Part shown: positions 1 to 6,178 of the stretch, piece after piece
How positions within the stretch are numbered: the first letter of the stretch is position 1
How the letters are laid out: each line of letters opens with the position of its first letter
Assembly: GCA_026394695.1 (NCBI GenBank)
Contig: JAPKXT010000042.1
Span: 1 to 9,549, forward strand
Direction of reading: 5' to 3'
DNA length: 9,549 nt
From: Methanoregula sp.
Lineage (GTDB): Archaea; Halobacteriota; Methanomicrobia; Methanomicrobiales; Methanospirillaceae
The notes under the pieces: generated by a model
Databases searched by the model: none
Seen by the model: only the letters and a program-made list of their open reading frames with translations
Told to the model about the DNA's origin: nothing
Position numbers and translations under genes: made by a program

Positions 1-125
1 ACCGACGGGACCTGGCGGGACGGGTCGAACACAAACACGTTGAGTTCAACCTCGTAATACGTACCCAGCATTATTGCTGCAAGGGAACTGTCCTTTCCGC
101 CGCTGTAAAGCACTCCTGCTTTCAT
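1..125 (-). CDS. PP-loop ATP-pyrophosphatase family protein, N-terminal part (runs off the left edge)
   Basis: Only the first 41 codons are in the window. They begin MKAGVLYSGGKDSSLAAIML, and the SGGKDSS at residues 8-14 is the classical PP-loop that binds ATP in enzymes that adenylate a substrate and release pyrophosphate (tRNA thiolases, asparagine synthetase, ExsB/QueC and relatives). The start ATG shares one base with the stop of the upstream PDCD5 gene (TAATG), so the two are probably translationally coupled and lie in the same operon as S19e. From memory, PP-loop proteins of the COG2117/DUF7411 type resemble this N-terminus, which would suggest an RNA-modification role, but the part that decides substrate lies outside the window. 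The fold is secure; the specific function is not. Confidence 0.8.
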   Translation of the reverse strand, partial: MKAGVLYSGGKDSSLAAIMLGTYYEVELNVFVFDPSRQVPS

Positions 126-463
126 TACCTTCGCGTGATCGTATAATCACGTTTCGCGGGCGCAAGCTGCCTGAGCAGTTCTTTGAGCTGCGAATCCGTG
201 ATCTTGTTCTTGAGACGCCCGCTCTGGGCGAGCTGGACAAGCTGCTGCTCAACAGCACCGGCAAAATCCGGTTTCGTCAGTTTGATGGTGCTTAAGCGTT
301 CCCGGGCATCGGGCTCGAGAATCGACATAAGTACCATCTGCAGCTGCGACTTGGCCCGCTCCTGGCGTTCGAGCTCTGACTGCATGGCCTGCTGGTCGCC
401 AGCCTGCTGCTGCAGCTGTGCCATCCTGCGCTTGCGGAGTTCACTAAGCTCGTCGTCTCCCAT
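125..463 (-). CDS. DNA-binding protein, PDCD5 family (archaeal TFAR19 homolog)
   Basis: The product has 112 residues, typical for archaeal PDCD5 homologs. It begins with a charged Gln-rich helix (MGDDELSELRKRRMAQLQQQ) and continues with the family core, including the stretch around residues 50-80 (EPDARERLSTIKLTKPDFAG, then VEQQLVQLAQSGRL) and a basic C-terminus. The family forms a compact helical bundle and binds nucleic acid; eukaryotic PDCD5 is also linked to chaperonin function, while the archaeal role is not settled. A GAGGT ribosome-binding site six bases before the ATG overlaps the S19e stop region, with nine bases between the two genes. It sits between S19e and the PP-loop gene in one transcription unit, which fits a link to ribosome or RNA biology. 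Confidence 0.93.
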   Translation of the reverse strand: MGDDELSELRKRRMAQLQQQAGDQQAMQSELERQERAKSQLQMVLMSILEPDARERLSTIKLTKPDFAGAVEQQLVQLAQSGRLKNKITDSQLKELLRQLAPAKRDYTITRR

Positions 464-472
464 GGGGTTACC

Positions 473-1090
473 TCACTTTGGTACTTCGGACTTTTCCGAC
501 TTTTCCGACTTCTTGCCTTCGGCTTTCTTTGCCGCCGGTTTCTTCTCGCCTTTCTCGGCCTTTACACCCTCGGTTTTCTCGCCCTTCTCCTTTTTGGAGT
601 CGGACTTCTTGCCCTCACCCTTCTTGGGCTCGGGTTGAGCTACTGCCGTTACCCGCCTGGGCACCGGCGCCGGGGGATTGGTCTTGACTTCATGTGCCAT
701 GTTGTCGAGAAATGCCATGCCGGCAGGTGAAACTTTACGGCCGGTCTTGTCATGGACAATAAGACCTGCTGCTTCCAGCTGCTGGAGGGATTTGCGCAGG
801 ATTGATCCACTGCCTTTCCTGAATGCATTCGGCTTTGAACCACGGTTCTTTTTCCCGCCGTAAAAACTCCGCATCCTCTCGACGCCCAACGGGCCATCAA
901 CATAGACGCGTCTCAACACTGCCGCTACACGGATAAACCACCAGTCCGGGTCTTCGGGCGGCATTTCTTTATGTGCCCCGGTCTTTGCAAAGGCTGCCCA
1001 GGCCGGCGGAGTGATCTCCTTCCGTTTCCTGAGCTCCTCTGCGACCTTCCTGATAAGGTGGTCAGCCGAGGCATCGAATACTGTTGTCAT
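473..1090 (-). CDS. rps19e: 30S ribosomal protein S19e with a Lys/Glu-rich C-terminal extension
   Basis: This is the archaeal/eukaryotic-specific small-subunit protein S19e, needed for 40S maturation in eukaryotes. Residues 1 to about 150 form the winged-helix S19e domain, with recognisable blocks TPPAWAAFAKTGAHKEMPPE, DPDWWFIRVAAVLRRVY, YGGKKNRGSKP and SGSILRKSLQQLEAAGLI. S19e in archaea is normally about 150 residues; this protein has 205. The extra 50 or so residues (roughly 154-205) are low complexity, nearly all Lys, Glu, Ser, Ala and Gly, ending in KSEKSEKSEVPK, and are predicted to be disordered. The start is supported by GAGGT seven bases upstream and by a TATA box about 65 bases upstream. 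It leads the S19e-PDCD5-PP-loop unit. Confidence 0.95.
   Translation of the reverse strand: MTTVFDASADHLIRKVAEELRKRKEITPPAWAAFAKTGAHKEMPPEDPDWWFIRVAAVLRRVYVDGPLGVERMRSFYGGKKNRGSKPNAFRKGSGSILRKSLQQLEAAGLIVHDKTGRKVSPAGMAFLDNMAHEVKTNPPAPVPRRVTAVAQPEPKKGEGKKSDSKKEKGEKTEGVKAEKGEKKPAAKKAEGKKSEKSEKSEVPK
486..620 (-). repeat. Low-complexity Lys/Glu coding tract at the 3' end of the S19e gene
   Basis: The DNA encoding the S19e tail is made of recurring short units. On the plus strand CGACTTTTC recurs around 486-508, and CTTCTTG/CTTCTCG-type units recur further along, giving KSEKSEK, KKSDSKKEK and KGEKK peptides. Such a tract is a likely place for replication slippage and length variation between strains (inference). 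Confidence 0.6.
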
Positions 1091-1145
1091 CTAGGGACCT
1101 CACTGTAGAATTTTTTACTAACAGTCTTTACATATTCGTGGATAA

Positions 1146-1160
1146 GGTTTTTATATATTT
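1146..1160 (-). promoter_or_regulatory. TATA box of the S19e-PDCD5-PP-loop operon
   Basis: The minus strand reads AAATATATAAAAACC here, a near-ideal archaeal TATA element in an AT-rich gap between two genes. Transcription would start roughly 25 bases downstream (about 1128), leaving a leader of about 38 bases that carries the GAGGT ribosome-binding site of S19e. Confidence 0.65.
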
Positions 1161-1186
1161 CTAGCAGCAGCACTCCGCTGTCGGCC

Positions 1187-1197
1187 AAATAAAAAAA
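1187..1197 (-). terminator. Oligo-T terminator after the Rnp4-CRM pair
   Basis: About five bases past the CRM stop codon the minus strand reads TTTTTTTATTT, the usual oligo-T signal for archaeal transcription termination. It precedes the separate TATA box of the S19e unit, so the two units are probably transcribed independently. Confidence 0.5.
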
Positions 1198-1202
1198 GCT
1201 GG

Positions 1203-1454
1203 TTATTTTTTGCTTACTTTCTTTTTTACTTCCAGCACCATCGTCCTTCCCCGTACTTCAACGAGTGTCGCATGAGCCTGCATTGCAACATCTTCCGGAT
1301 CGATTTGGGTGTTCTGAAGCCATTTTACCTTGATCATAGTGCGTTTCTTGAGTTGTTCCACGATCTCATGGATCATGGTTTCGGTACAGCCCTGCTTACC
1401 GATCCATACGGTCGGTTTGAGGTCCTGCATCGATCGGTCAGGTTGATTGGACAT
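1203..1454 (-). CDS. YhbY/CRM-domain RNA-binding protein
   Basis: The 83-residue product is a stand-alone CRM domain. It carries the characteristic GxxG loop (GKQG, residues 19-22) after a short beta strand (PTVWIGKQG), followed by a helix (TETMIHEIVEQLKKRTMIKV) and the late GRTMVLE strand (residues 69-75). Bacterial YhbY associates with pre-50S particles and plant CRM proteins act in intron splicing, so a ribosome-assembly or structured-RNA role is expected. The ATG at 1454 is chosen because GGTGA lies six bases upstream; the next Met (1430) has no such site. This start makes the gene overlap the end of Rnp4 by 17 bases, consistent with translational coupling. Confidence 0.9.
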   Translation of the reverse strand: MSNQPDRSMQDLKPTVWIGKQGCTETMIHEIVEQLKKRTMIKVKWLQNTQIDPEDVAMQAHATLVEVRGRTMVLEVKKKVSKK

Positions 1455-1764
1455 AGGGTCTCACCACACGGAATCGCGTCTTTTTATTACAGGAATGACA
1501 GGTGACCACCACGTTGCCCCGGTGGACACGCACCCGCATGTTCTTTCCCGGTACGAGGAATGAGTAACAGTGATGGCAGTACTGGCGACGGAACCCGGCG
1601 TCGATCCGGATCCTCTGGCGCATCGCAATCCTGCGTGCGATCTCCACATAACGGTTACTCCATTCAGGATGTGCACAAAACGCCAGCCGCGCCTGATCAA
1701 ACAGTACCTCAATACGCTCCCGGGCAATCATTTTTGTTGCAGGGTTGCGGGATCTTTCCTTCAT
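1438..1764 (-). CDS. rnp4: Ribonuclease P protein component 4 (Rpp21/Rpr2 family)
   Basis: The 108-residue product matches archaeal Rnp4, the zinc-binding subunit that pairs with Rnp1 (Rpp29) on the specificity domain of RNase P RNA and helps in tRNA 5' maturation. The N-terminal helices include RNPATKMIARERIEVLF, and the C-terminal zinc ribbon has two Cys pairs: C63/C66 (YCHHCYSF) and C89/C92 (TCHSCNKK), separated by a basic loop. I place the start at the ATG at 1764 because family members begin just before the RNP motif. An in-frame GTG at 1839 would add 25 residues that do not look like the family and has its AGGA too close. Its stop lies inside the CRM gene. Confidence 0.9.
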   Translation of the reverse strand: MKERSRNPATKMIARERIEVLFDQARLAFCAHPEWSNRYVEIARRIAMRQRIRIDAGFRRQYCHHCYSFLVPGKNMRVRVHRGNVVVTCHSCNKKTRFRVVRPYVQST

Positions 1765-1810
1765 AGACTCGTATACACTAGCTCCCGGTTGTGCTAAACT
1801 ATCAGCGTCA

Positions 1811-1823
1811 AGGATAAAAAAGG
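1811..1823 (-). promoter_or_regulatory. Possible TATA element of the Rnp4-CRM pair
   Basis: The minus strand contains CCTTTTTTATCC about 50 bases before the chosen Rnp4 start. A start of transcription near 1790 would leave a short leader with GGGAG. The element is T-rich rather than a clear TATA box, so this is tentative. Confidence 0.3.
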
Positions 1824-1868
1824 AACGGTGAGATAACACTTCCTGCGGATGACAATACCCTTTGAAAT

Positions 1869-1876
1869 GTAAAAAA
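1869..1876 (-). terminator. Oligo-T terminator after purN
   Basis: Immediately after the purN stop codon the minus strand carries a run of six T (CTTTTTTAC), a plausible archaeal terminator that separates purN from the Rnp4 unit. Confidence 0.4.
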
Positions 1877-1878
1877 GA

Positions 1879-2484
1879 TCAGTGGATCCTGACCTTTCTT
1901 CCCACGATTTCCAGCCGGTCTTCACAGAACAGTTTTATTGCTTCGGGGAAACACTCGTGCTCGTGGTGCAGGATTCGTTCTGCAAGCACATCCTCATCGT
2001 CGCTTTCGAGCACCCTGACACAGTGCTGGAGGATGATGGGGCCGCCATCGATGCTTTCATCAACGAAGTGCACCGTGCAGCCGGATACTTTCGCACCATG
2101 ATTTACCGCTTGTCGTTGTGCATGAAGCCCGGTGAAAGCAGGCAGGATGGCAGGGTGAATGTTCATCATTTTTCCCGGAAATGAGCGGACAATACCTGTA
2201 CCAACGATGCGCATGTATCCCGCGAGCACGAAGAGATCCGCGTTGACCTGCTGCATTGCCGACAGGAGGGCACGTTCGTACACCTCACGTGAGGGAAACG
2301 ATGCATAATCGATAACCGTTACCGGGATCTTTGCCTTTTTTGCCCGTTCGATTGCATATGCCTTCGGATTATCAGTAATAAGAGCCGCACAGGTTGCAGG
2401 AATTTTTCCATCCTGTATGGCATCGATGACTGCCTGGAAGTTCGAACCCCTGCCGGATGCCAGTACCGCAATACGTTTTTTCAT
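1879..2484 (-). CDS. purN: Phosphoribosylglycinamide formyltransferase (GART, folate-type)
   Basis: PurN transfers the formyl group of 10-formyl-tetrahydrofolate to GAR, the third step of de novo purine synthesis. The 201-residue length is normal. The N-terminus IAVLASGRGSNFQAVIDAI has the phosphate-binding GxGSN motif. The catalytic triad of the family is present: N108 and H110 in MNIHPAILPAFTGLHA and D146 in DESIDGGPI. The start is fixed by the phosphate-loop strand, with GGAAAG five bases upstream. It follows the CNNM gene by 42 bases on the same strand. Methanogens commonly use tetrahydromethanopterin or formate-dependent PurT instead, so a folate-type PurN implies a folate-like formyl donor or adapted cofactor use (inference). 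Confidence 0.95.
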   Translation of the reverse strand: MKKRIAVLASGRGSNFQAVIDAIQDGKIPATCAALITDNPKAYAIERAKKAKIPVTVIDYASFPSREVYERALLSAMQQVNADLFVLAGYMRIVGTGIVRSFPGKMMNIHPAILPAFTGLHAQRQAVNHGAKVSGCTVHFVDESIDGGPIILQHCVRVLESDDEDVLAERILHHEHECFPEAIKLFCEDRLEIVGRKVRIH

Positions 2485-2526
2485 CGTGCTTTCCTTTTAT
2501 ATATTCCTGCACGCCCAACTGGTTCT

Positions 2527-3798
2527 TCAGGAAGTATTATCCTCTTTTATTGGATGGATAACAATCTTCACTTTCACAATCCGCCGCCCGTGCATCTGCA
2601 TCACAACCAGCGTGATCTTCCCTTCATTAATTTCCACTTTTTCCCCGGGGTGCAGGGGGATATGCCCCAGCCGGCCAATGATAAGGCCGCCAATGGTCTC
2701 GTACGATTCATCGACAGGGAGATCGATCTCCATACGCTCGTTGATGTCCTCTACCCACATCTGGGCATCTACAATAAAGACACCCTCGGAAATATTCTGG
2801 ACTTCAGGTTCCTCCTTATCATATTCGTCCATAATATCACCGACGATTTCCTCAAGGATATCCTCGACGGTCACGGTCCCGACAAAACTGCTGTACTCAT
2901 CGAGGACAATCGCCATCTGCACCCGGTGCACCTGCAACTCCTTTAACAGGTCATCAATCTTTTTTGTCTCGGGTACAAACATGGGATCGTACATGATCTC
3001 CTTGATCACCGAATCTTTGCGCCGGGATACCATCGCGGAGAAGACATCCTTTACGTTCAGGATACCGGTGATGTTGTCGATCTGATCATGGTAGACAGGG
3101 ATTCGTGAAAAGCCGGTCTCATTGAAAATCCGGATCGCTTCTTCGAAGGTAACCGTATCCTCCATGGCGATCACATCCACTCGGGGCGTCATGATCTCGC
3201 GGGCAGTGGTGTCAGCAAACTCGAGCACCGAGTAGAGCATGTCCTGCTCTCCCTGTTCGATGGTCCCATCTTCCTTGCCGACATCAATCCATTCCTTGAT
3301 CTCCTCTTCGGTCACTGCCGGTTCGGCGATCTCCTTACCGATACCGAACTTCGGGCTTATCCGTTCGACAAGCCAGATTACCGGGGTAAAAATACGGGAG
3401 AGAAACAGGATCACCGGTGCAACCGTCAGTGCAAACGAATCCGATGCCCGGGCTGCATAAATCTTGGGACCTATCTCACCGAAAACAAGCAGTACGATCA
3501 CCACGAATCCGGTCGCGATCCCCACACCGATATCACCAAACATCTGGATCGCAATAGCAGTCGCAATTGATGCAGCAGCGATGTTGGCAATAGTGTTTCC
3601 GATGAGAATCGTGATGAGGAGGTGCTCGGGAGACTCTTTTAATGCCGCAACAGCCTTCGATCCCGACTGTCCCTCATTTACCAGCGTCCTTGCTTTTGCC
3701 CGTGTGATAGAGATAAGAGCGACTTCCGAACTCGAAAAAAACGCCGACAGAAGGATACAAATGACAAAGAGAAGGAGTTCAACAGCGTCCTGGATCAT
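2527..3798 (-). CDS. CNNM/CorC-type membrane protein (DUF21, CBS pair, CorC_HlyC domain), putative ion transporter
   Basis: The 423-residue product has the full domain order of the CNNM/CorC (HlyC) family, linked to Mg2+ and other divalent-cation export. Residues 1 to about 145 form the DUF21 membrane domain: helices near 5-22, 62-84, 92-107 and 122-143, with the family motifs FFSSSEVAL (20-28), GNTIAN (67-72) and FGEIGPK (106-112). A linker with TEEEIKEWIDVGKEDG leads to a CBS pair (about 200-255 from REIMTPRVDVIAME, and 268-325 through AIVLDEYSSFVGTVTVEDIL), where nucleotide binding would gate the pore. The C-terminal CorC_HlyC domain covers about 335-415 (YETIGGLIIGRLGHIPLHPG). It is intact and shows no unusual loss. 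It lies upstream of purN on the same strand. Confidence 0.93.
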   Translation of the reverse strand: MIQDAVELLLFVICILLSAFFSSSEVALISITRAKARTLVNEGQSGSKAVAALKESPEHLLITILIGNTIANIAAASIATAIAIQMFGDIGVGIATGFVVIVLLVFGEIGPKIYAARASDSFALTVAPVILFLSRIFTPVIWLVERISPKFGIGKEIAEPAVTEEEIKEWIDVGKEDGTIEQGEQDMLYSVLEFADTTAREIMTPRVDVIAMEDTVTFEEAIRIFNETGFSRIPVYHDQIDNITGILNVKDVFSAMVSRRKDSVIKEIMYDPMFVPETKKIDDLLKELQVHRVQMAIVLDEYSSFVGTVTVEDILEEIVGDIMDEYDKEEPEVQNISEGVFIVDAQMWVEDINERMEIDLPVDESYETIGGLIIGRLGHIPLHPGEKVEINEGKITLVVMQMHGRRIVKVKIVIHPIKEDNTS

Positions 3799-3840
3799 CG
3801 CATTTCACGCTGTGCTGGTGCACGCAGATTATTTCGGTTC

Positions 3841-3852
3841 ATAAATAAAAAT
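3841..3852 (-). promoter_or_regulatory. TATA element of the CNNM gene, overlapping a T-rich tract after the upstream gene
   Basis: The minus strand reads ATTTTTATTTAT, about 45 bases before the CNNM ATG. That spacing would put the transcription start near 3820 with a short leader. The same T-rich stretch follows the upstream gene's stop by about ten bases and could also act as its terminator. Confidence 0.4.
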
Positions 3853-3861
3853 ACACTATCT

Positions 3862-4716
3862 TTATTCGGGATGGAATTTAATAAAACCAGCGCTTTGTTC
3901 CATGCATTCCTGCATAAAGGTGCAATCCCTTGCAAGCAATGCAATCTTTTCGTTATACGAGAGGGTGCGCCCAAGGTTCAGGTCCTCGATCTCGAGGGTA
4001 AGGCTGCCATCATAGTGGTGGTCTTTCAAGGATTCCATCACAGTTGCCATGGAAGCCTGCCGTTCGAGAGGGAAATGTGCCTTACCATGATCAAACCGGC
4101 TGATGTGCACGTTCACGAGCCGGTCGTGACATAGTTCAATATACCGGATCACCTCCATATCAGATTTTGCCATCGCATGCGCTACATCGAGCGTGAAGAA
4201 CAGCCACGGTTCTTCATCAAGAAGTGTGCGCATGCGTTCCGGCGTGCAGAGCAGCGAATTAACAACCGGTTCCATATTCTCCATGCCGATTTTCAGGGAG
4301 TTCCTTTTCGCGGCATCACGGAGAACAGAAACATAGTGATCGAACCGGACAAAGTCTGCATCACTGGGAGGACGTTTTGCTGTCCGCCTGCCCGGGTGTA
4401 CCGTGAGGACATGGGCACCCAGCTGCCCGGCAATTGCGATGGACCGGACTGCGTATTCAACTGATATATCAGCCACTTCCGGGTTGATGGAGCAGGGATT
4501 CAGGTCAAGGATCGGGGAATGAACCGTCAGGGTTGCAATCCCGGGATGATTGTCCCTGCAGGAGAGTACCTCATCCACGGGCAGGCCACGAAGCCAGAAA
4601 TGGGGAGTCTCCAGCCAGAACTCCATCGCGTTTAACCCCGAACGGGACACAAAAGAGAAGATCTCGTTAACCGTATACTCATGAAAGAACATACTCGCGA
4701 CGGAGAAAGATACCAT
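3862..4716 (-). CDS. Sugar phosphate isomerase/epimerase-like TIM-barrel protein (AP endonuclease 2 family)
   Basis: The 284-residue product is a xylose-isomerase-like TIM barrel of the same superfamily as endonuclease IV. Candidate metal ligands appear in the expected strand order: H66 (LTVHSPIL), H107 (LTVHPGRR), E146 (KIGMENMEP), D177 and H180 (FTLDVAHA), H204 (VNVHISRFDH) and E242 (LTLEIEDL). These support a divalent-metal-dependent enzyme acting on a sugar, sugar phosphate or DNA abasic site. The substrate cannot be told from sequence. It is divergent from xseA, a nuclease gene, which gently favours a nucleic-acid role, but the family is too broad for a call. The start is supported by the MVSFSVASMFFHE strand and by a TATA-like element at leaderless spacing. 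Confidence 0.85.
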   Translation of the reverse strand: MVSFSVASMFFHEYTVNEIFSFVSRSGLNAMEFWLETPHFWLRGLPVDEVLSCRDNHPGIATLTVHSPILDLNPCSINPEVADISVEYAVRSIAIAGQLGAHVLTVHPGRRTAKRPPSDADFVRFDHYVSVLRDAAKRNSLKIGMENMEPVVNSLLCTPERMRTLLDEEPWLFFTLDVAHAMAKSDMEVIRYIELCHDRLVNVHISRFDHGKAHFPLERQASMATVMESLKDHHYDGSLTLEIEDLNLGRTLSYNEKIALLARDCTFMQECMEQSAGFIKFHPE

Positions 4717-4758
4717 GGTAGTACTATTTGATATGCGGTTTTAGCCTAATAATTGTTG
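4717..4758. promoter_or_regulatory. Divergent promoter region between the TIM-barrel gene and xseA
   Basis: Only 42 bases separate two divergent start codons. On the plus strand CTATTTGATATG (4723-4734) is centred about 30 bases before the xseA ATG. On the minus strand CAATTATTAGG (around 4745-4755) is about 34 bases before the TIM-barrel ATG. Neither gene has a ribosome-binding site in this gap, so both messages are probably leaderless, and the two promoters interlock. Confidence 0.45.
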
Positions 4759-6009
4759 ATGGACTGGTTCAACCGCCCTGATGCCGCTGCCGTTATTGAT
4801 AACGCACCGTTACGGGTTTCCGAGTTATCAGCGATTATAGAAGGGCTCCTTGACAACCCGCTCCTGCAGGATGTACGGGTCCGGGGAGAAGTGACCAACT
4901 ATACCCACCATGCACGGGGGCACCGTTACTTCTCGCTCTCTGAGAAAGGCAGCGGGAGCACTGCAGCGGTGATAAAATGCGTGATGTGGCGAGCTGACGG
5001 GGACCGTCTTTCGTTCAGGCCTGCAGAAGGCATGGAAGTGATCGTTTCAGGAACGATCCGGCTCTATGCACCGCACGGGGTGTACCAGCTGCAGGTAAAA
5101 GATATGAGACAGGGTGGTATTGGTGAGAAGTACCTGCTCGTTGAACAGTGGAAAAAGGAACTGACCATCGAAGGGTGTTTTGCCTCAGAACGGAAACGAC
5201 GCCTCCCCTCATTTCCGGCTAAAGTCGGCGTGGTCACTTCAGAGACAGGCGCAGTTATTCATGATATCATGACAGTAATCAGCAGGCGCTATCCTTTGGA
5301 GATCATAATCTCACCAACTGATGTACAGGGTGAGGATGCCCACCGCGGGATTGCCCGTGCCATCCGGCGTCTCAGTGGCCTGGCCGATGTTGTCATTGTT
5401 GCCCGGGGCGGAGGAAGTTTTGAGGATCTCTTTGCTTTCAACCACCCCGATGTTGTTCGGGCAATATCCTCATGCCCCGTACCGGTGGTCAGTGCGATCG
5501 GACATGAAGTGGATGTGACGCTGAGCGATCTTGCTGCAGATGTACGGGCTCCGACACCCTCCGCTGCCGCAGAGCTTGTAGTACCTGATCGCATGGTGCT
5601 GGCAGCCCGGGCAAAAGAGCTCAAATCCCAGATGAGCGCGGCTCTGCAGGGACGGGTTGCATGGGCAAGAGAGGAGATTTCTGAGCTGCGGGACCGGCTT
5701 CGCCCGCAGCGGTTCTTACGGAAACTCGAAGAGAGAAAGCAGGATATTGCAGATCTTTCAGACCGGCTCGAACGGGCTTTTTCGAACCGGCTCGAACGCG
5801 AACACCTCCTCCTTTGTGAGATGAAAACGGCACTGGACAGCAGGAGTCCGCTTGCAGTCCTGGCTCGGGGCTATTGTGTTGCAGAGAAGAGTGGTGCGGT
5901 AGTGAAACGTGCGGACACCCTGGTGCAGGGGGATCACATGAAAATCAGGTTTTTTAACGGCAGCAGCCAGGTAATCGTGGAGCGTGTGGATTATGAACGA
6001 GACCTATGA
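4759..6009 (+). CDS. xseA: Exodeoxyribonuclease VII large subunit
   Basis: XseA is the catalytic subunit of exonuclease VII, which degrades single-stranded DNA to oligonucleotides in both directions. The product has 416 residues, slightly shorter than bacterial XseA (about 450). An N-terminal OB fold (about 18-115, with VRGEVTNYTHHARGHRYFSL) is followed by the catalytic domain: KVGVVTSETGAVIHDIM (D169), VIVARGGGSFEDLFAFN (R216) and SAIGHEVDVTLSDLAADVRA (H249, D252), matching the conserved catalytic positions of the family. A long coiled-coil (about 280-360) that would carry XseB, and a C-terminal barrel (VLARGYCVAEKSG), complete it. The ATG is preferred over two in-frame TTG codons directly before it. 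The enzyme is mainly bacterial, so descent by an ancient transfer is likely (inference). Confidence 0.95.
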   Translation: MDWFNRPDAAAVIDNAPLRVSELSAIIEGLLDNPLLQDVRVRGEVTNYTHHARGHRYFSLSEKGSGSTAAVIKCVMWRADGDRLSFRPAEGMEVIVSGTIRLYAPHGVYQLQVKDMRQGGIGEKYLLVEQWKKELTIEGCFASERKRRLPSFPAKVGVVTSETGAVIHDIMTVISRRYPLEIIISPTDVQGEDAHRGIARAIRRLSGLADVVIVARGGGSFEDLFAFNHPDVVRAISSCPVPVVSAIGHEVDVTLSDLAADVRAPTPSAAAELVVPDRMVLAARAKELKSQMSAALQGRVAWAREEISELRDRLRPQRFLRKLEERKQDIADLSDRLERAFSNRLEREHLLLCEMKTALDSRSPLAVLARGYCVAEKSGAVVKRADTLVQGDHMKIRFFNGSSQVIVERVDYERDL

Positions 6010-6178
6010 GACAAAAATCGAACAGTTACGGCAGATCATTGAAAAAATTGAAGACGGGAATACCGGGCTCGATGAGAGCATGAAGTTGTATGAACAGGGT
6101 GCGGTGCTGGTGAAACAATGCGAGATGATGCTCGCCGATGCAGAATTAAAAATTACCACGCTCAGCCGGGACGCATAG
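5993..6178 (+). CDS. xseB: Exodeoxyribonuclease VII small subunit
   Basis: The 61-residue product is a helical hairpin typical of XseB: YETKIEQLRQIIEKIEDGNT, then GLDESMKLYEQGAVLVKQCE and ADAELKITTL. XseB protomers wrap along the coiled-coil of XseA to form the holoenzyme. The gene starts inside the last codons of xseA (17-base overlap), with GGAG ten bases upstream, so the two subunits are likely made together by coupled translation. A GTG three codons earlier (5984) is in frame, but its GGAG would be only one base away. The last 17 bases overlap the end of the convergent DUF371 gene. Confidence 0.93.
   Translation: MNETYETKIEQLRQIIEKIEDGNTGLDESMKLYEQGAVLVKQCEMMLADAELKITTLSRDA

Noticed and set aside
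183..638. Long plus-strand open frame opposite S19e and PDCD5
   Set aside because: It is an antisense shadow of two secure genes; its Ser/Phe-rich product mirrors the Lys/Glu tail of S19e and has no ribosome-binding site or family match.
1765..1839. Longer Rnp4 starting at the GTG at 1839
   Set aside because: The extra 25 residues do not resemble the family, the AGGA abuts the GTG, and a TATA-like tract would lie inside the coding sequence.
2417..3085. 222-codon plus-strand open frame opposite the CNNM gene
   Set aside because: Complement of a well-conserved domain; the product is Ser/Ile-rich with no recognisable domain.
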